In this document: piece by piece, positions 45,091 through 57,218 of the stretch
How positions within the stretch are numbered: the stretch's first letter is position 1
How the letters are laid out: the number at the start of each line of letters is the position of its first letter
NCBI RefSeq assembly: GCF_964340395.1
Contig: NC_135551.1
Coordinates: 8,916,379 to 8,980,378 of the forward strand
Reading direction: 5' to 3'
Length of the DNA: 64,000 nt
Source: Glandiceps talaboti
Taxonomy: Eukaryota; Hemichordata; Enteropneusta; Spengelidae
Made by a program: the position numbers and the translations under genes
The notes under the pieces: generated by a model
The model's database searches: none
What the model saw: only the letters and a program-made list of their open reading frames with translations
Told to the model about the DNA's origin: nothing

Positions 45091-45843
45091 CAGGTAAATA
45101 AATCAGTTGTTAGCTTAAAACCTGTTGCTTGCCTGTAGGCCGTTAAAGATCAGCAGTGTTTTGAAAACTGGCATTGTAAAATATAATGTAAATGATGAGA
45201 AATGTTAACTGGACAAACTCCCGAGTACTGTTCAGAAAATCGAACAGAACAGAAGGTGTGACGCTTGATATTGCATATAGTTATTCCAATTTCCACTGCA
45301 TAATGTTACAAGGACATACCGCCTGAAACGCTCATGGCTTTTTATCATTTTTGCGGCACATTACAATCTAAAAGGTTGCATGTTTTTAAACATTGAAAAT
45401 CTAGTAATCATCGAGGTCATCGGCCAAACCCATCTTTAGACACTAACTATTTAAGCTTATACCATAGCCGAGCACACGTTGTGTTTGCATTGCTTGCGTT
45501 TTCATGGTTATGCACATAAACGTATTCAGTGACACTCACTGACAGAGCTAGCAGTTCAACATTCTTAAAATACTGGCTCGGGCTGGTTATTTTGAACATA
45601 ATTCTTGTAACAACCTGTGTCATGGTGCCTGGGACAGTCATAACGACTCGCCTTTTGGCCAAAATCGTAGACTTCCAACGTCATCGAGATATTTTTTGCC
45701 AAACTCGGGACAAGGGCACGCAGGGACTGCCTCGGATGGAATTGGGCCATACCGAACCCGGAGAGTATGAATCTACTGTTTCTGAGGAAAGATGTATTTT
45801 ATCAGAGGAATTTTACTGTTCAACTCATGCAAACAACTAGATT

Positions 45844-45845
<2 letters not shown>

Positions 45846-45881
<36 letters not shown>
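45846..45881. repeat. (TTG)12 microsatellite
   Basis: About twelve uninterrupted TTG units, just after the TAG at 45838. Confidence 0.95.
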
Positions 45882-46094
45882 ATTTTTGTAAATTTAATCT
45901 AAGTTCAATACAAAATCACAGCCGGGAATAAGTATTATCGTTTACATTGACCATTATAGGTTGAATAAATTAAATATGTATGACCACTTGAATGTCATTT
46001 AAATTGTTTTATGATATAGGTATTGAGAAGAGAAACTACATGCCTTGTTGATTACTTATATTGACACTTTATCTCTTTATATTTTTTACATAGG

Positions 46095-46640
46095 AATACC
46101 AATCATTAAAAGGTCAAATTTCAAAATTAGAAGAAGACAAGTAAAAATTGGAAAAAAGAAGAAGAAAGATTTAAATCAAAAGAAGCTAGGGTACAAGCAG
46201 AGATACAAATAGCCAGATTAGAAAGTCAAGAGCTATGTGAACATGAACATCTCCTGACTAGAAAGCAAGACATGGGTTCTGTTTCAAATTTAAAGGAACT
46301 TAATATTGAATTAATCTTATCAGAATGGAACCCTGCATTGGTTTCATTTCTCAAGCTTGTCTCATACGGGGTTTGTGTCAGGTACTCAGTACCTGGCACA
46401 TGCTGTCGAGCTTATTTATTCTGCTCGACTTCACATCCCAAATATGTTAGTCAGTTGGTGACAACAGTGCAGGTCCGTTTGTTTTCTATCATTAGGAGTC
46501 GTCTAGGAGTTGATCTGATGGTCCATGTGACAGCTGGTCCATGTTATGACTATATCAATAATTATCTTTTTAAAGGTGATGCATCTTTTACGGAAACACC
46601 AGAGGGCCAGAGTTTTCTTTTGATAATGAACAGCGTTTAA
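46095..46640 (+). pseudogene. Coiled-coil exon, continuation of the 44-kb gene
   Basis: After an acceptor (ttttttacatAG|G) it reads EYQSLKGQISKLEEDK, a stop, then KLEKEEERFKSKEARVQAEI one base away, SQELCEHEHLLTRKQDM, and from 46272 an open frame MGSVSNLKELNIELILSEWN to LGVDLMVHVTAGP. The heptad spacing of Leu/Ile with Glu/Lys suggests a coiled coil. One stop and one frameshift. Confidence 0.45.
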
Positions 46641-46785
46641 CTAAGAATTATATTAATAGAAATGGGAATAATGTAACTTTAAATATTTGTACAAATGATA
46701 TTGTTTCTCAGTTAGATAAGTTTTCATCTTTACAGTATGATAGCAGTATGAAACCGGTGGAAGGAAGTAACTAAGTACCACTGAT

Positions 46786-47280
46786 GTGACCATGAAGACG
46801 GAAGATGAGCTTCCTTTGTTGAATTCTGTTGCAGATGAATCTGTCACTTCCTATGTTAATTCATTGATTTTGTCTAATGCAATCTCAACTGACCCTGACT
46901 TAGCACCACAGACAGATGACATAGATATGTACTTGGACAAACAACAACAGAATGACAGTACAACAACTTGTCCTGAGTATCAATTCAAACACCACATGGA
47001 CGACAAATCAAAAATGATACTGAAATGTTGTTCATGTAGTGTTTGGATGGGAAGATACCAAAAATCAGTGGACAAAGATAGGAGCAGATACATTGCACCC
47101 GCCCCCCCAAAAAAAAAACCAAAAAAAAAACAAAAAAAAAAAAACACCAGAATGATGAAGAAGGGACTTTTATTCCATGAATGCAAAGGAGAGGTGAAGA
47201 TAGATCATTCAGTTAAGCACAATCACTTCAAATTGTCACAAGTGATGAATATAATTTGGGCCCTGAGAAAATTGATATTT
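46786..47280 (+). pseudogene. Lysine-rich open frame, part of the broken 44-48-kb gene
   Basis: 165 codons: acidic ADESVTSYVNSLILSNAIST, then CCSCSVWMGRYQKS and a K-rich run from poly-A (47101-47146), then KKGLLFHECKGEVKIDHSVK and HNHFKLS. After this the reading continues one frame over as EKIDILVVPPLFVHVNPKTV ESV-type sequence. The poly-A and poly-C runs at 47101-47146 may have slipped. Family not recognised. Confidence 0.4.
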
Positions 47281-48485
47281 TAGTTGTTCCCCCTTTATTT
47301 GTACATGTTAATCCCAAGACAGTAGAATCAGTTAGACAGGTACTTCACCACACAGGGCCTAGGGCACATATTGTGCAATATAGGAGGGGGTATGGGGATC
47401 CCACAGACGGAGGGAATGTGTTATAATCAGATGTGATGGGTTACTTTATGTAATTATACATAGAATTTTATCAGAGGATGCCACAGGGGAGTTTTCATGG
47501 GTTGTTATGAGGACAGGGCGTTTACATGAGAAAACCAACCAGTTAATTCATGTGTGGGGGTATATTGAGATGTGATGTATAGGGACTTTGTCATTTCTAA
47601 GGGGTACAATTCAGATAAATGCCTTGAATTTGTATATCATTTGACCTTCACAAATTCAGGGGCAGTATCTGGATTGAAGTGTTACATGAACTTCAAGTGA
47701 TGAATCCACGTGTACACTTGTCTGCCAGTCTATGTTTTGGGATGGATGAAGGCACTAAGTCTCACTTAGTGATTCACATTTGAACTTCAAGTACAGTATC
47801 TTACTACAGCAATTACAAGGTATTTTTCTTTTCCACCAGGGAACAAGACGAAACCAGACAGTTACACCATGTGCAAGAAGAAGACTGTCCCGCCCCTTAT
47901 GGTACGGTCTAAATAATCCTATGTATCAACTAAATAATTGATGCATATGGCCGTGCCAGGTATCCTGATGAGCTGTGCCATACCATGGAGGCACATCAGG
48001 CCATTTCAAGATCTGGCAGGCCTGATGCTTAACAAGGTGTGGACACAGTCTTAGAAAAATTATACAAATGTGAATTCCTGGGCCCCTCCTGTACCAGATT
48101 CTGGTATTAAAGTGGCTAACCATTCGTGGTAGGTTGAATGAACTAGCTAGTCTGAGAAAAACAGTCTTCTCAGTTGCTGGCCTTGCAAACCCAAAGACTT
48201 TGGAACGTACTCACCCAGGTTACACCACTGACTTCCAGGCAAGGCAAGATATGTTAAATATCAGACTGGTTGGTTACCTATAACCATCAATGGGAAAGAG
48301 ACGTCAGCAATTTTGCAATTAGTGCAGATCGTCGACATTCTACACTGGTAAGTATGGTATGTGAAGGTAAGTATCTTGGTACTGGAAGGAAAGCACCCTT
48401 GTAATTGTATATAACCTTGATTGTGAAAAGGATGAAAAGAAGGCCATTGCCACACTTAAGGTAGGAGGTGTCAAATTCGAATTAC
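47281..48485 (+). pseudogene. Decayed coding sequence, unrecognised
   Basis: Fragments in changing frames: VRQVLHHTGPRAHIVQYRRG near 47340, GRARYPDELCHTMEAHQAIS near 47950, LASLRKTVFSVAGLANPKTL near 48150, TINGKETSAILQ near 48290, and KAIATLKVGGVKFELRQRRN near 48440. All are on the plus strand and co-directional with 44431-47280, so this is probably one large dead gene. Confidence 0.4.
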
Positions 48486-49449
48486 GTCAACGACGCAACT
48501 TTTGGCGCAGACTGAAACGCGCGCTCTTGTCAACATTCGAACGCGAAATAAACCCGGAAGTGAAGTGAAGTGTTAAATGTTTTTCAAGCACTGTACGTAC
48601 TCTTGGAGATTTAGGGTGAACGGAAGGTAATCTCGTATAACTGAGTTTCAGAAGTCCTTGCGAAGAAAATTAGCTTTACTACCAGGAATGACTTAAAGAG
48701 GAGCTGTTTTATAAATTTTAGACTTGATGAAATGTATCATCAACCACACTCCCTACGCTATGGCGAAAAAATTGCAACAAAAACATTATTCAAATGTACG
48801 TAAACAATCAACTCTCATGTACCATAGAAGCAAAACATAAAATCATCGGACTACGCAGTTTTTCAAAAACCTCTCTCGCACACTGAAGATGTTTTGCGAA
48901 GCAAATTTGCCATTTTATTAGTTGAAACATCATTTAGCATTTTATATGTTTTCCGTCGCTACTTTCTTAGTAATCAGTGGTCACGTAGCGTAGCGTCGGT
49001 GATCGAGAAACTTCAGTCCCTGAACTCCAGTAAAATTGCAATCATTTACCGGCCTTAAAAACACCCTATAACAAATTGATAACAGTACTCTTTTGTAAAA
49101 GGCTTCCAAAACTTATTCTGTTGTCGGTATTATGCTCTCCCACGATGGTGTGCACTTGTTTGGTTTCGCTAGGGGTCTAGTAGTCCTGCTTGCATACGGC
49201 AGAGGTCGTCCCTTCCAAGCGTACACCGTCTGCAAGTAGGACTTTTTTTAGCTGTCTATAGCTAGCTCTCATCCTACAGAAACGATTTTACTTTTAATGG
49301 GTCTGTTTGTATCCCTAAACATGCAATTATTTCTTTTAAAAAATTTCCCCAAATTGAGAAATGGACACTGTAGAACAGCACTAAAATAAAGTATCAACAA
49401 AAGAACTGTTTTTCCTAACTACATAATGGCTTTGTATTCATAGCATTAC
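48486..49449. other. No gene seen
   Basis: Starts with a CpG-containing stretch (aaacgcgcgctc, near 48509). Otherwise non-coding. Confidence 0.4.
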
Positions 49450-50110
49450 TACTTATTGATTTGATTGGATGGACATTTTCAATTTTGGCCAATTAAGTTG
49501 GGGGGGGGGGGTAACTAAAAGTTTTTAGCTGTTTATCCTACATTGAACTATTGACCTAGCCCCTAATGTGTTGATTTATCATACATAATTATGTACTGAC
49601 AAACATCCCTTGGTGCCTATGTGTCCCAATATTTTGCATTTTTATGTGAATTTTGTCCAAAAATGTTGAAATTTGGATCGGCTGGGTGTGTGTGTGTGTG
49701 TGTGTGGGGGGGGGGGGGATTATAATTTTGAATGTTATGACCACTTTGGCTTTTGGGGAAATAAATAAACTCTGCAAATGATTAGTTCAGTTCATTTAGT
49801 ATACATATGTACTAATAGAAATATCCCTTGGTGCCTGTGAGTTCCAATACTGCACAATTTCACGTGATTTTTGTTCAAAATGTTGAAATTTTAATGGGGT
49901 GGGGGGTCACATTTTTTACTGGCATTTTCAAGTTAGCATACACACAATGATTTTTGTTGTATAATTATGAAGGGGCATTGGTACATTATACATATGAGCA
50001 AAGATAAACAAGCTCATTTTATTTTTCAACAAAATTTCATAAGATATTTCTGTCAAAAATGTCAAAATTTAGATGGGTTATGGGGTTACAATTTCAATTT
50101 TAGAATTTAA
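49450..50110. repeat. Diverged tandem repeat, about 215-bp unit
   Basis: Two clear units contain A(C/T)ATCCCTTGGTGCCT(A/G)TG and AAAATGTTGAAATTT (near 49602 and 49821). Flanking, more diverged units share the TCAAAAATGT...AAATTTAGATGGG end near 50055. Each has a G-rich tract (49501-49511, 49706-49718, 49899-49906). Confidence 0.55.
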
Positions 50111-50770
50111 ACGGACGCGGTGACCCCCTACTTTTTTGTCATTGACAAATAGCTAGAATAATACATTGTACACATACAGCATATAAAAAAAATCTATCAC
50201 AGACTTTTATCTTTTTTGCAGTTTTCTTGAGTTTTTCTTAAAAAATAATAAAGCAGTTGGGGATAAAATAACATAATATTTTATGAAATAATGAAAAGAA
50301 ATTACAAAAAAATATGTCTAGACATACTATACATTGCACACAAAAAATGTAAGTTCATTAAGTGCTCCGGGGATAATCTTTAACTATCAAAAATTGTGGT
50401 GTAGTTAATAGTTGTAAATCTACTATTTTGACTCAAAAAAAATTGTGTAGATACAAGAAACGGTAATTATCTTGAAAACAAAGGTGGTGACATAGTATTT
50501 TTTTGGCATTTTTTACATATTCAGATATCAATGTTTAAGTATGCAAAGTATAAGAAAAATCTATCGACTTTTTTGAATTTGACACCTCCCCCCTTAAGGC
50601 AGAAATCAACTCTAAACCCTGCCTATACAGAACAAAGAAGAATTAATGATAGAGTTGAAAAAAGCATGTACAAAAAACAAACAATTTCTGGATTTGTTTC
50701 ACAACCTTCGTGATCTGCAAGCAGCAATCTCAGAGGTGTTTTAATTTGAACTACAGGATGAATTATTTAA
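50111..50770. other. No gene seen
   Basis: AT-rich non-coding sequence. Confidence 0.4.
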
Positions 50771-50776
50771 ACAATT

Positions 50777-51325
50777 ATGTACGCCCTCCCAGCCCATAGT
50801 GGACGAAAGCAAAGTTTGAACGACATAATGGGCGAGGCAGAAGCCGAGCCCATTATGGAGTGCAAAGTTTGCTTCAGTCCATTATGGACTGGGAGGGCGT
50901 ACATTATTGTTATTATTTTATAGTTTTGCCAATTCCAGTGAATTTGTAGACCGAAAAACGCAAAACAACGTATAATATACACAGCGCTGAACATCGTCTA
51001 CCATGTTCGGCCCGGAAGCTGAATACTAATCATAGCGACACACGTACGTACACGTACAACCACATATACACTTCAGTAAACTGATGTGAACACAAATTTG
51101 TTTCATTTTAATTTCAATCTTTAAAAAAAAATTCTTATGGTGTTTACCCCATAATTTCCCTGTTCTTAAATTTAAATACCCACATCTTTATTGCCTTATG
51201 GACATAAACTTGTATTGTTATGCTCGTTCCGGGGCAGCGATGCCCAATAACGGAATACATTATCAGTAATAATGTACATGGATGACGTCACAAAATTCAC
51301 TGGAATTGGTAATGCTATAATATAA
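50777..51325. mobile_element. Foldback / MITE-like element with internal hairpin
   Basis: A 57-bp inverted pair (50777-50833 and 50849-50906) begins ATGTACGCCCTCCCAG, and its inner ends CATAATGGGC / GCCCATTATGG face across a ~14-base loop. A second inverted pair, ACCAATTCCAGTGAATTT-type, occurs at 50929-50946 and 51287-51305. The structure suggests a small non-autonomous element. No coding capacity. Confidence 0.65.
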
Positions 51326-51929
51326 TATTTAATAAAAATACAATACAATACTGTCCTGTTCAAATGCAAACACCAAAGGTTGTATGTAATTATTAGTTAT
51401 TATATTTTAATTTCCTCCACGTCACTTGGTGGTGTAGGAAAAGGGTATATGAGATTTGAATGTTAGAGAATTATTCATAAAAGGACTTTGTAACAATAAG
51501 TAGTGTGGATGTGTGTATAAGTACTTATGTGTAGAAGAGGGAGGGTCGAGTGCATCGCTTACCAACGTTTGTCGAATGTGTACGTGTGTCTGCATATGCA
51601 CATGTATGTTTGTGACAGTAAGCATGTGAGACTGAAAATATTGGGTGGTGGAAGAATGTTTAAATTGAATCAATCTTTAATTTGTATGATATATTTCATT
51701 TTCATTAAATAAAATAAATAAATAATTAAATAATTGTTATGTAACATTTTAACACAAGGTCACTGGTGGTGATTATATTGTAATTTTTCTACAATTGTTT
51801 TTCACTGTCTATGAACCAACTTGAATTATTGTAACTTTTTAAGTGATATTCACATTTATATTTCATTTATTCAATCATTAGCCTTTATTTCCATTAATTG
51901 TCTTAATTACTATGCACTTCTCATTCAAG
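51326..51929. other. No gene seen
   Basis: AT-rich. Precedes the RING gene piece. Confidence 0.35.
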
Positions 51930-52048
51930 GAAGGGACGACTTACTCCGTATGCAAGCAGCACTCGACTACTATGAAATGACGCCAGAGTACCATTTTGAT
52001 GAAGAATCATTAAAGTTTGAGCGTATCATACACCACTTTTTTAAGATT
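51930..52048 (+). pseudogene. RING gene, candidate upstream exon
   Basis: From an acceptor-like cattcaAG at 51929 it reads GRDDLLRMQAALDYYEMTPE, then YHFDEESLKFERIIHHFFKI to TGA at 52049. The frame is protein-like and co-directional with the RING part, but a stop and a G12 run (52097-52108) separate them. Confidence 0.4.
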
Positions 52049-52129
52049 TGATGTAGACACAAGACGTACGTACTGAAGCAAAAGACACAGCGAGAGGGGG
52101 GGGGGGGTTAAAAGGAGACACAAGAAATA

Positions 52130-52979
52130 TCAGTGGAAAGCGGGATGGTCACCAAAAACACTGTCGCGTAGACCTACCGACTGCTCAAGCACTCTCATCC
52201 CACCTGTGTTTGGCATACGACCTTTGCGGTAACTTAGGTGGCGGAAATAATTTCAAACAATCAAACAAAATCTCTCTGTCAAAATCAACATGGCTGCCGA
52301 GAGATGTTATTGCCAAAGTGAAAGAAATCTCAGGGAAGAAGCTTAGATGTGACTTTCCGCTTTATAGATACAGATTTAGTCATGCAAGCGAGGTGATCGG
52401 AATACCCAATTTGCAAAGAATTATGGATGAAGCTATACAAATCATCTATGATTGTCCTCACATCTTTTGTTCCGAATGTTTGTGTAGTTGGCTGAAAGTG
52501 TCATTGTCCTGTCCTGTATGTCTTGTTGTCGTTACTTGTGACTATGTTGTATGTCCCCCAGTTGTGTTCACAAATCTACTGAGTAATCTGAGGGTTACTC
52601 GTGACTTTGGAAGTGCTGGTTGTACATCAACAGTACCACTATAGAATCTGAGGTGTCACAGAGAAGTGTGCAAATACAAACCAATTGCACTTTATCACGA
52701 TTATTGTTTGATAGCCCCTTTCCCCTCCCCAATCAATCCTGCTGCCATCACAAGTCAAAATACTGAGTCTGGATACATCACAAATCAAGATGCTGCAAGC
52801 TAGTCACTGACAATGACATTTGCCCAGTGAAAGCTGCAGAAGTTGTTCTCCGGCATATACCACAGATGTACAAGTTACCACAATATGAAGAACTAGCAAC
52901 TAAGCTGGTGAAAGCAAAATCGAATAGCAATGGAAGTGAAGGCACACGTAACTTGTTAAAGTTTAAAACTAAAGGCCAG
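52130..52979 (+). pseudogene. RAG1 N-terminal-type RING and zinc-finger protein, broken
   Basis: An open frame (from about 52130, stop TAG at 52642) has LPRDVIAKVKEISGKKLRCD, then CPHIFCSECLCSWLKVSLSC with PVC, then VVCPPVVFTNLLSNLRV and FGSAGCTSTVPL. After the in-frame TAG it continues NLRCHREVCKYKP, completing a GC...H...C finger. Further on, VKAAEVVLRHIPQMYKLPQY leads to a strong donor, GGCCAG|GTGAGT, at 52979. The RING plus following finger and the PPxVFxNLLSNLxV link resemble the zinc-dimerisation region of RAG1 and the transposon family called N-RAG-TP in molluscs and other invertebrates. TRAF-type E3 ligases are the alternative. The catalytic RAG1 core is not in this window. Confidence 0.6.
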
Positions 52980-54660
52980 GTGAGTCAAAGTATATCAATA
53001 ATCTTAACTCTGGAAGCTACTTGATAATCAAGCTATATATTGTCAGAAATGTTGCAATTACATCTAGTTTTCAGCCATTAAATGTGGTTAATAGCTTATA
53101 TTAAAACTACAGGCAGCAGGTTTTTCTATTGATCACAGTGTGATCGTTCATTCTCTGATATTTAATTGTAAACAAATTGTTGATAAGACCAACGCTGGCT
53201 AGTTACTACACAGATAATATGACACACATACACAGGTCCACTTCACTCAGACTAATGAACAAACAAACAACTCCAATATGTGATGCTAAATTAGCAAATA
53301 GAATACAATACAACTTTCCAACTTTCTGTATTACACCAGATTAGATATCCCCCAGTGTCACTATCATGAAGACTACTTAAAATTTCACTGGTGAAATGTA
53401 CTCTAATTAAACTTCAGGGAATGAAAGATTACACTGTGATCAATAGAGAAACATGTTGCTGTAGCAGGTACATGTAGTTGTAGCACAGCTTGGTACAGGC
53501 TAAGAGATAGAGTTGGTTAAACATTGTTGTACTTCATAAATTGACAATGTGTCATTTATTAAATAGGTAAATGTAAATGTAGGTTACCTTTAGAGTCCTT
53601 AAAATAATAGTCTTTTATTTTGTTTTTCCATTTCAGAATGGTCAGTCTTGATGTTGATTTTGACTATCATTATTGTTCTTATTACAGCAACAATCAGATA
53701 TTGCAATTATTATGGTGTGTATTTATTTTTTATTTGCAATTGATTTTTTTTCTGTTTTTATTGTTTACTTTATTTTTTATTTTTTATTTTTTTTTTATTT
53801 TTTTTAATTTTTTTTTTTTTTTGGGGGGGGGGGGTTGTACAATGTATACTTACCAACACATGAAAGTCAATCAAAATATTGTTTAGATATATCTTCACAA
53901 TATCATGATAATCATTTTAATGATATTTCTTATGTGTAGGTCTATTGTTTTCAAAATTAAAGAAGAACATGCATTATGAATGAGTTTAAGTTATATCATT
54001 GTTAGAGATGCTATGTATTCTGATATGTAGTTGCCATGGTAACAAAATATTGAAAGCATGTGGCATACATTTGTATTTTACCTGACAGAACAACATAACT
54101 ATACTTTGCTTCATTTTTGAATTTGTACTTTAATTTAATTACAATAAATAAATATGTTCATATTTATTTCATTGAAAAACTGGCTCTTGATGCATTTGTT
54201 CACATTGTTACACTTCTTACACTAATAAGGTAATGTTCTCGACTATTTTTTGAGTAATATATAATCAACACGTATCAACAACAAAATAGAAGAAGAATAT
54301 TGAGCCTTCCAGTACTTGGTTGTCACTGAAGTAAGCGAACTATATTTCTAATTTTCGTTGTATGAGGGCGCTTTTCAATGACGCCATGTTGGATTTTTCT
54401 GAAAGATTGTTTGTTGCTCTTTTCCTCCTTAGTTGCCATTGCTAAACACAGGTGATCCATGTTGAAAGCGGCATCTTCCGATGTTCATAAATGCTTAGCA
54501 TTTGAGAGTTAATGTCAACAATTTACTCTGTTCAACAGACCAGAGGTTTGTATGTCTTAGACACCACACAAAAATGTAACAGTGTGTAAAGCAGGATGCT
54601 TTGACAAAGTCACCTCCGACTAAGACATCTTTTGATGTGTTCTGTTTTTAGAGTAAATTG
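52980..54660. other. No gene seen
   Basis: Presumably intron or spacer after the RING gene's donor. It contains a T-rich tract ending in a long T run and G12 (53760-53834). Confidence 0.4.
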
Positions 54661-54662
54661 TA

Positions 54663-55757
54663 GCATAAGGTAAATTTGGCAAATGTGGCCTATGGGGCTA
54701 TTGTGGCCCATTACACTTTCTTTTGAATGTATATCACCATCAAACAACAACAGCTTGTCTAAGCCCCTACTGCGCATGACACAAGTCATTGTTATTATGA
54801 GCAACCATTTTGCAAGCTGATCAGATGAGCAATGTGTCTGAACCCAATATATTTTTGACACAGGTAGCTGCATTTATCGAGTCTTGTTAACAGAAATTAA
54901 ACAAACAAAAGTGTTATTCGTTGAACTGGCTGTATATTTTGTCAGCATGCGTATTTTAGTTAGGGAAAGACACAGGACCATGGAAGGGGGACTTGGAAGA
55001 AATGGAAAAAATAACAGGAAAAGAAGAAAGCTAAAGAGAAAAAAAAAGAAAAACCTTGTAATGAAAGAAAGGGGCAAAAAGAGGAAAAGTAAAACAAATT
55101 AAACCAGTGAGAGAAATAAGGTCATGAAACTCCAGGATGTTCCTGATGACTTTGATATTCCTGACAATTATTGCACATCCTGTACATGTGGTGGGAATTT
55201 TTATGATGATGAAGCAAATGAGGAATGGATTCAGTGTCAAAATTTTTACCAATGGTTTCACTGCCTTTGCCAAGGTGTATTTGGCAACAATAGGGCTGCA
55301 TTTTTGTGTGACAAATGTGAAATTGAAATTTTTGAGTTCTGGAAATTTCAATGGTGAAGTGATCATTTCAAATATGACTGATAAATGAAATAAATTCAGG
55401 CTAAGATAGCTAATTGTTTGATTAAATTGATGTTTCATGTTGACTGAAAGTATTAGTAAACTTGAGTGTTAAACAACATACAAAACCTGAAATGCAGTTC
55501 TTTTTGTGTTTATGTATTGTGTTATTGGTGGGCCACAATACCCAACTATATCCATAGAAATTTGAGTGATACTTAATGCTAATTAGTCATACAATATGCA
55601 AATTGATGCAGCCATCAATGCATGTAAATTAATTTGGAAGTTTAAAGACAAATATTTCTGTGATTCTAAAATGTTTTGTTTGACATAAGTCAAATAAGTA
55701 AAGAAAAAATCATTTTAATTGCATTTGTGGGCCACAATTGATTGCCCAGTTTACCTT
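54663..55757. mobile_element. Possible inverted-repeat element carrying the PHD gene
   Basis: AAGGTAAATTTGGCAA and TTGTGGCCCA at the left end (54663-54710) recur inverted at the right end (55722-55757: TGGGCCACAATT, TGCCCAGTTTACCTT). A third GGGCCACAAT lies at 55532. The arms are short and gapped, so the boundaries are uncertain. Confidence 0.4.
54884..55357 (+). pseudogene. Lysine-rich/PHD-finger coding piece with internal TAA
   Basis: One frame runs from 54884: RERHRTMEGGLGRNGKNNRK, a strongly basic KKKK/RKRRK stretch, TAA at 55100, then KLQDVPDDFDIPDNYCTSCT. A PHD-type finger follows: CTSCTCGG, EEWIQCQNFYQWFHCLCQGV and FLCDKCE, ending at TGA 55355. The C-x2-C, C, W-F-H-x2-C, C-x2-C pattern is kept, though one Cys position is Asn-Phe-Tyr. 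Short basic-then-PHD C-termini are common in transposon proteins. A single stop breaks it. Confidence 0.55.
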
Positions 55758-56953
55758 ACTACCATTGCGGGAGTTATTTGGAAACGCCTGTGATCAGAAG
55801 GTCGTTAAATATCACTAGTCGACAATGAAATATGCCTTCGAAAGTGCCGAAAATTGTCTACTTTTTATCACTATCAAACTGACAAACATCAATACAAAAC
55901 AAGAGCGGGCCCCTCTGATGTAGGCTCACTCGACTCTCATCAGTTTGTGTATGTCTATGAAAGTTAGTCCCTCGTCAAAGTCTGTGGTCTGTCTGGCCCC
56001 AAAACTATGAAGTTTCAGTGTATGTTCAGTTTTGAGCGAAAAAGCGCCAACAACCATGACCCCACAGCAGAACAATACAATAAAATACATACACACGACA
56101 TTCAAGTCTGCAATGAATAATTACAACAGGGTTTCAAGAGAAATAACTTTATTATAGCACTACTGATAAAAAAATAAGGCCCCGATGTACCTTCAACAAT
56201 GAAGGCTCAGTCTGTGCACATTCACATAAAGGTAATTTTGATCGTTTCACAAGAAATGTTACAAGGGTTTGCAAAACGGTTATTTTTCAATACAGAACTA
56301 TAACTTCAATGCAACACCATTGATGATGCAGATGTGCATTAAAGAGATCTGAGGATGCCAAATTGTAAAACGTTGAACATCATTTTACATCGCAATTAAT
56401 GAAACATATACATGTAACACATCCCGGTTCAAACCACCCGGGACGAAATAATCCAACGATCGTGAGATACTGTTGAACTCATTGCAAATGTTCTGTAGCA
56501 AAAACCACAACTCTTTTCTTTTTAGCTTTTTAGCAATTGGCTATGGCATCCTTATCAATGCTGGCCAATCATCCCCACTGAGTGACACAATAACAACAGC
56601 ACACACAGTCTGGTACATGTACTAAGATACAATCTTGAACTGAAGTGTTGTGAAACAAGCCACCAGACTGAACTTCATTCAATATCTACATTCTAAACGC
56701 ACTGTTACTACTTATATTTTTCACTTCCACAGTCAACTTTGTCACGGTATCAGACGCCCTGTTACTTTAAAGTGTATGTAAATAGGTTTCCAAAGTTTAC
56801 GACTTTTTGCCTGCAAATGACGAAGTTTTTATAGGTGATTAAAGATTTGTATAACATTTTTGACTAAAGTACCATATTAATAACGAAAAATTACGGAAAT
56901 TGCCGAAGTTGTTTATGTATTTCATGACGTCACAACCAGAACCAACTTCAAAT
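55758..56953. other. No gene seen
   Basis: Non-coding on inspection; precedes the P2X7-domain gene. Confidence 0.4.
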
Positions 56954-57218
56954 ATGTCTGATTACGCATTAAGCGATAGTGATTCCGGTGGAACCACATT
57001 CGAATATTTAGAGATTGAAATTGAAAATAATAACAATTAGGCAGTACTAGTGATAACGAAGAAGATGTGGTAGCGGGGGATGTCTGTATTGTACCATATA
57101 TGTATGAACCACAACCACAACTACAGCCAAACAACAACAATCCCCAGCTGCAGATGGTCGTTGATGGTGGCGACGGCAATGACGATGTCATTGTGGACAG
57201 ACTTAATAATACTGACTG
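56954..57218 (+). CDS. P2X7-domain gene, exon 1 (acidic N-terminus, one frameshift)
   Basis: ATG 56954 opens MSDYALSDSDSGGTTFEYLE. The frame shifts one base at about 57040 and continues GSTSDNEEDVVAGDVCIVPY, then QPQLQPNNNNPQLQM and VIVDRLNNTDW, ending at ACTG|GTAAGT. Low-complexity acidic and Gln/Asn-rich sequence before a D-W that leads into the cysteine domain is usual for these stand-alone proteins. The frameshift may be a real lesion or a base-calling error. Confidence 0.6.

Noticed and set aside
30692-52979. A complete RAG1/RAG2-type transposon
   Set aside because: The RING and Kelch genes are about 20 kb apart with unrelated relics between them, no RAG1-like DDE core is present, and no shared inverted ends were found.
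53620-53886. 88-codon Phe-rich frame
   Set aside because: Produced by the T-rich tract and G run; no real protein signal.
56410-56446. tRNA-like B-box (GGTTCAAACC)
   Set aside because: The surrounding bases form a symmetric cccgg/ccggg palindrome but no cloverleaf, A-box or anticodon arm could be drawn.
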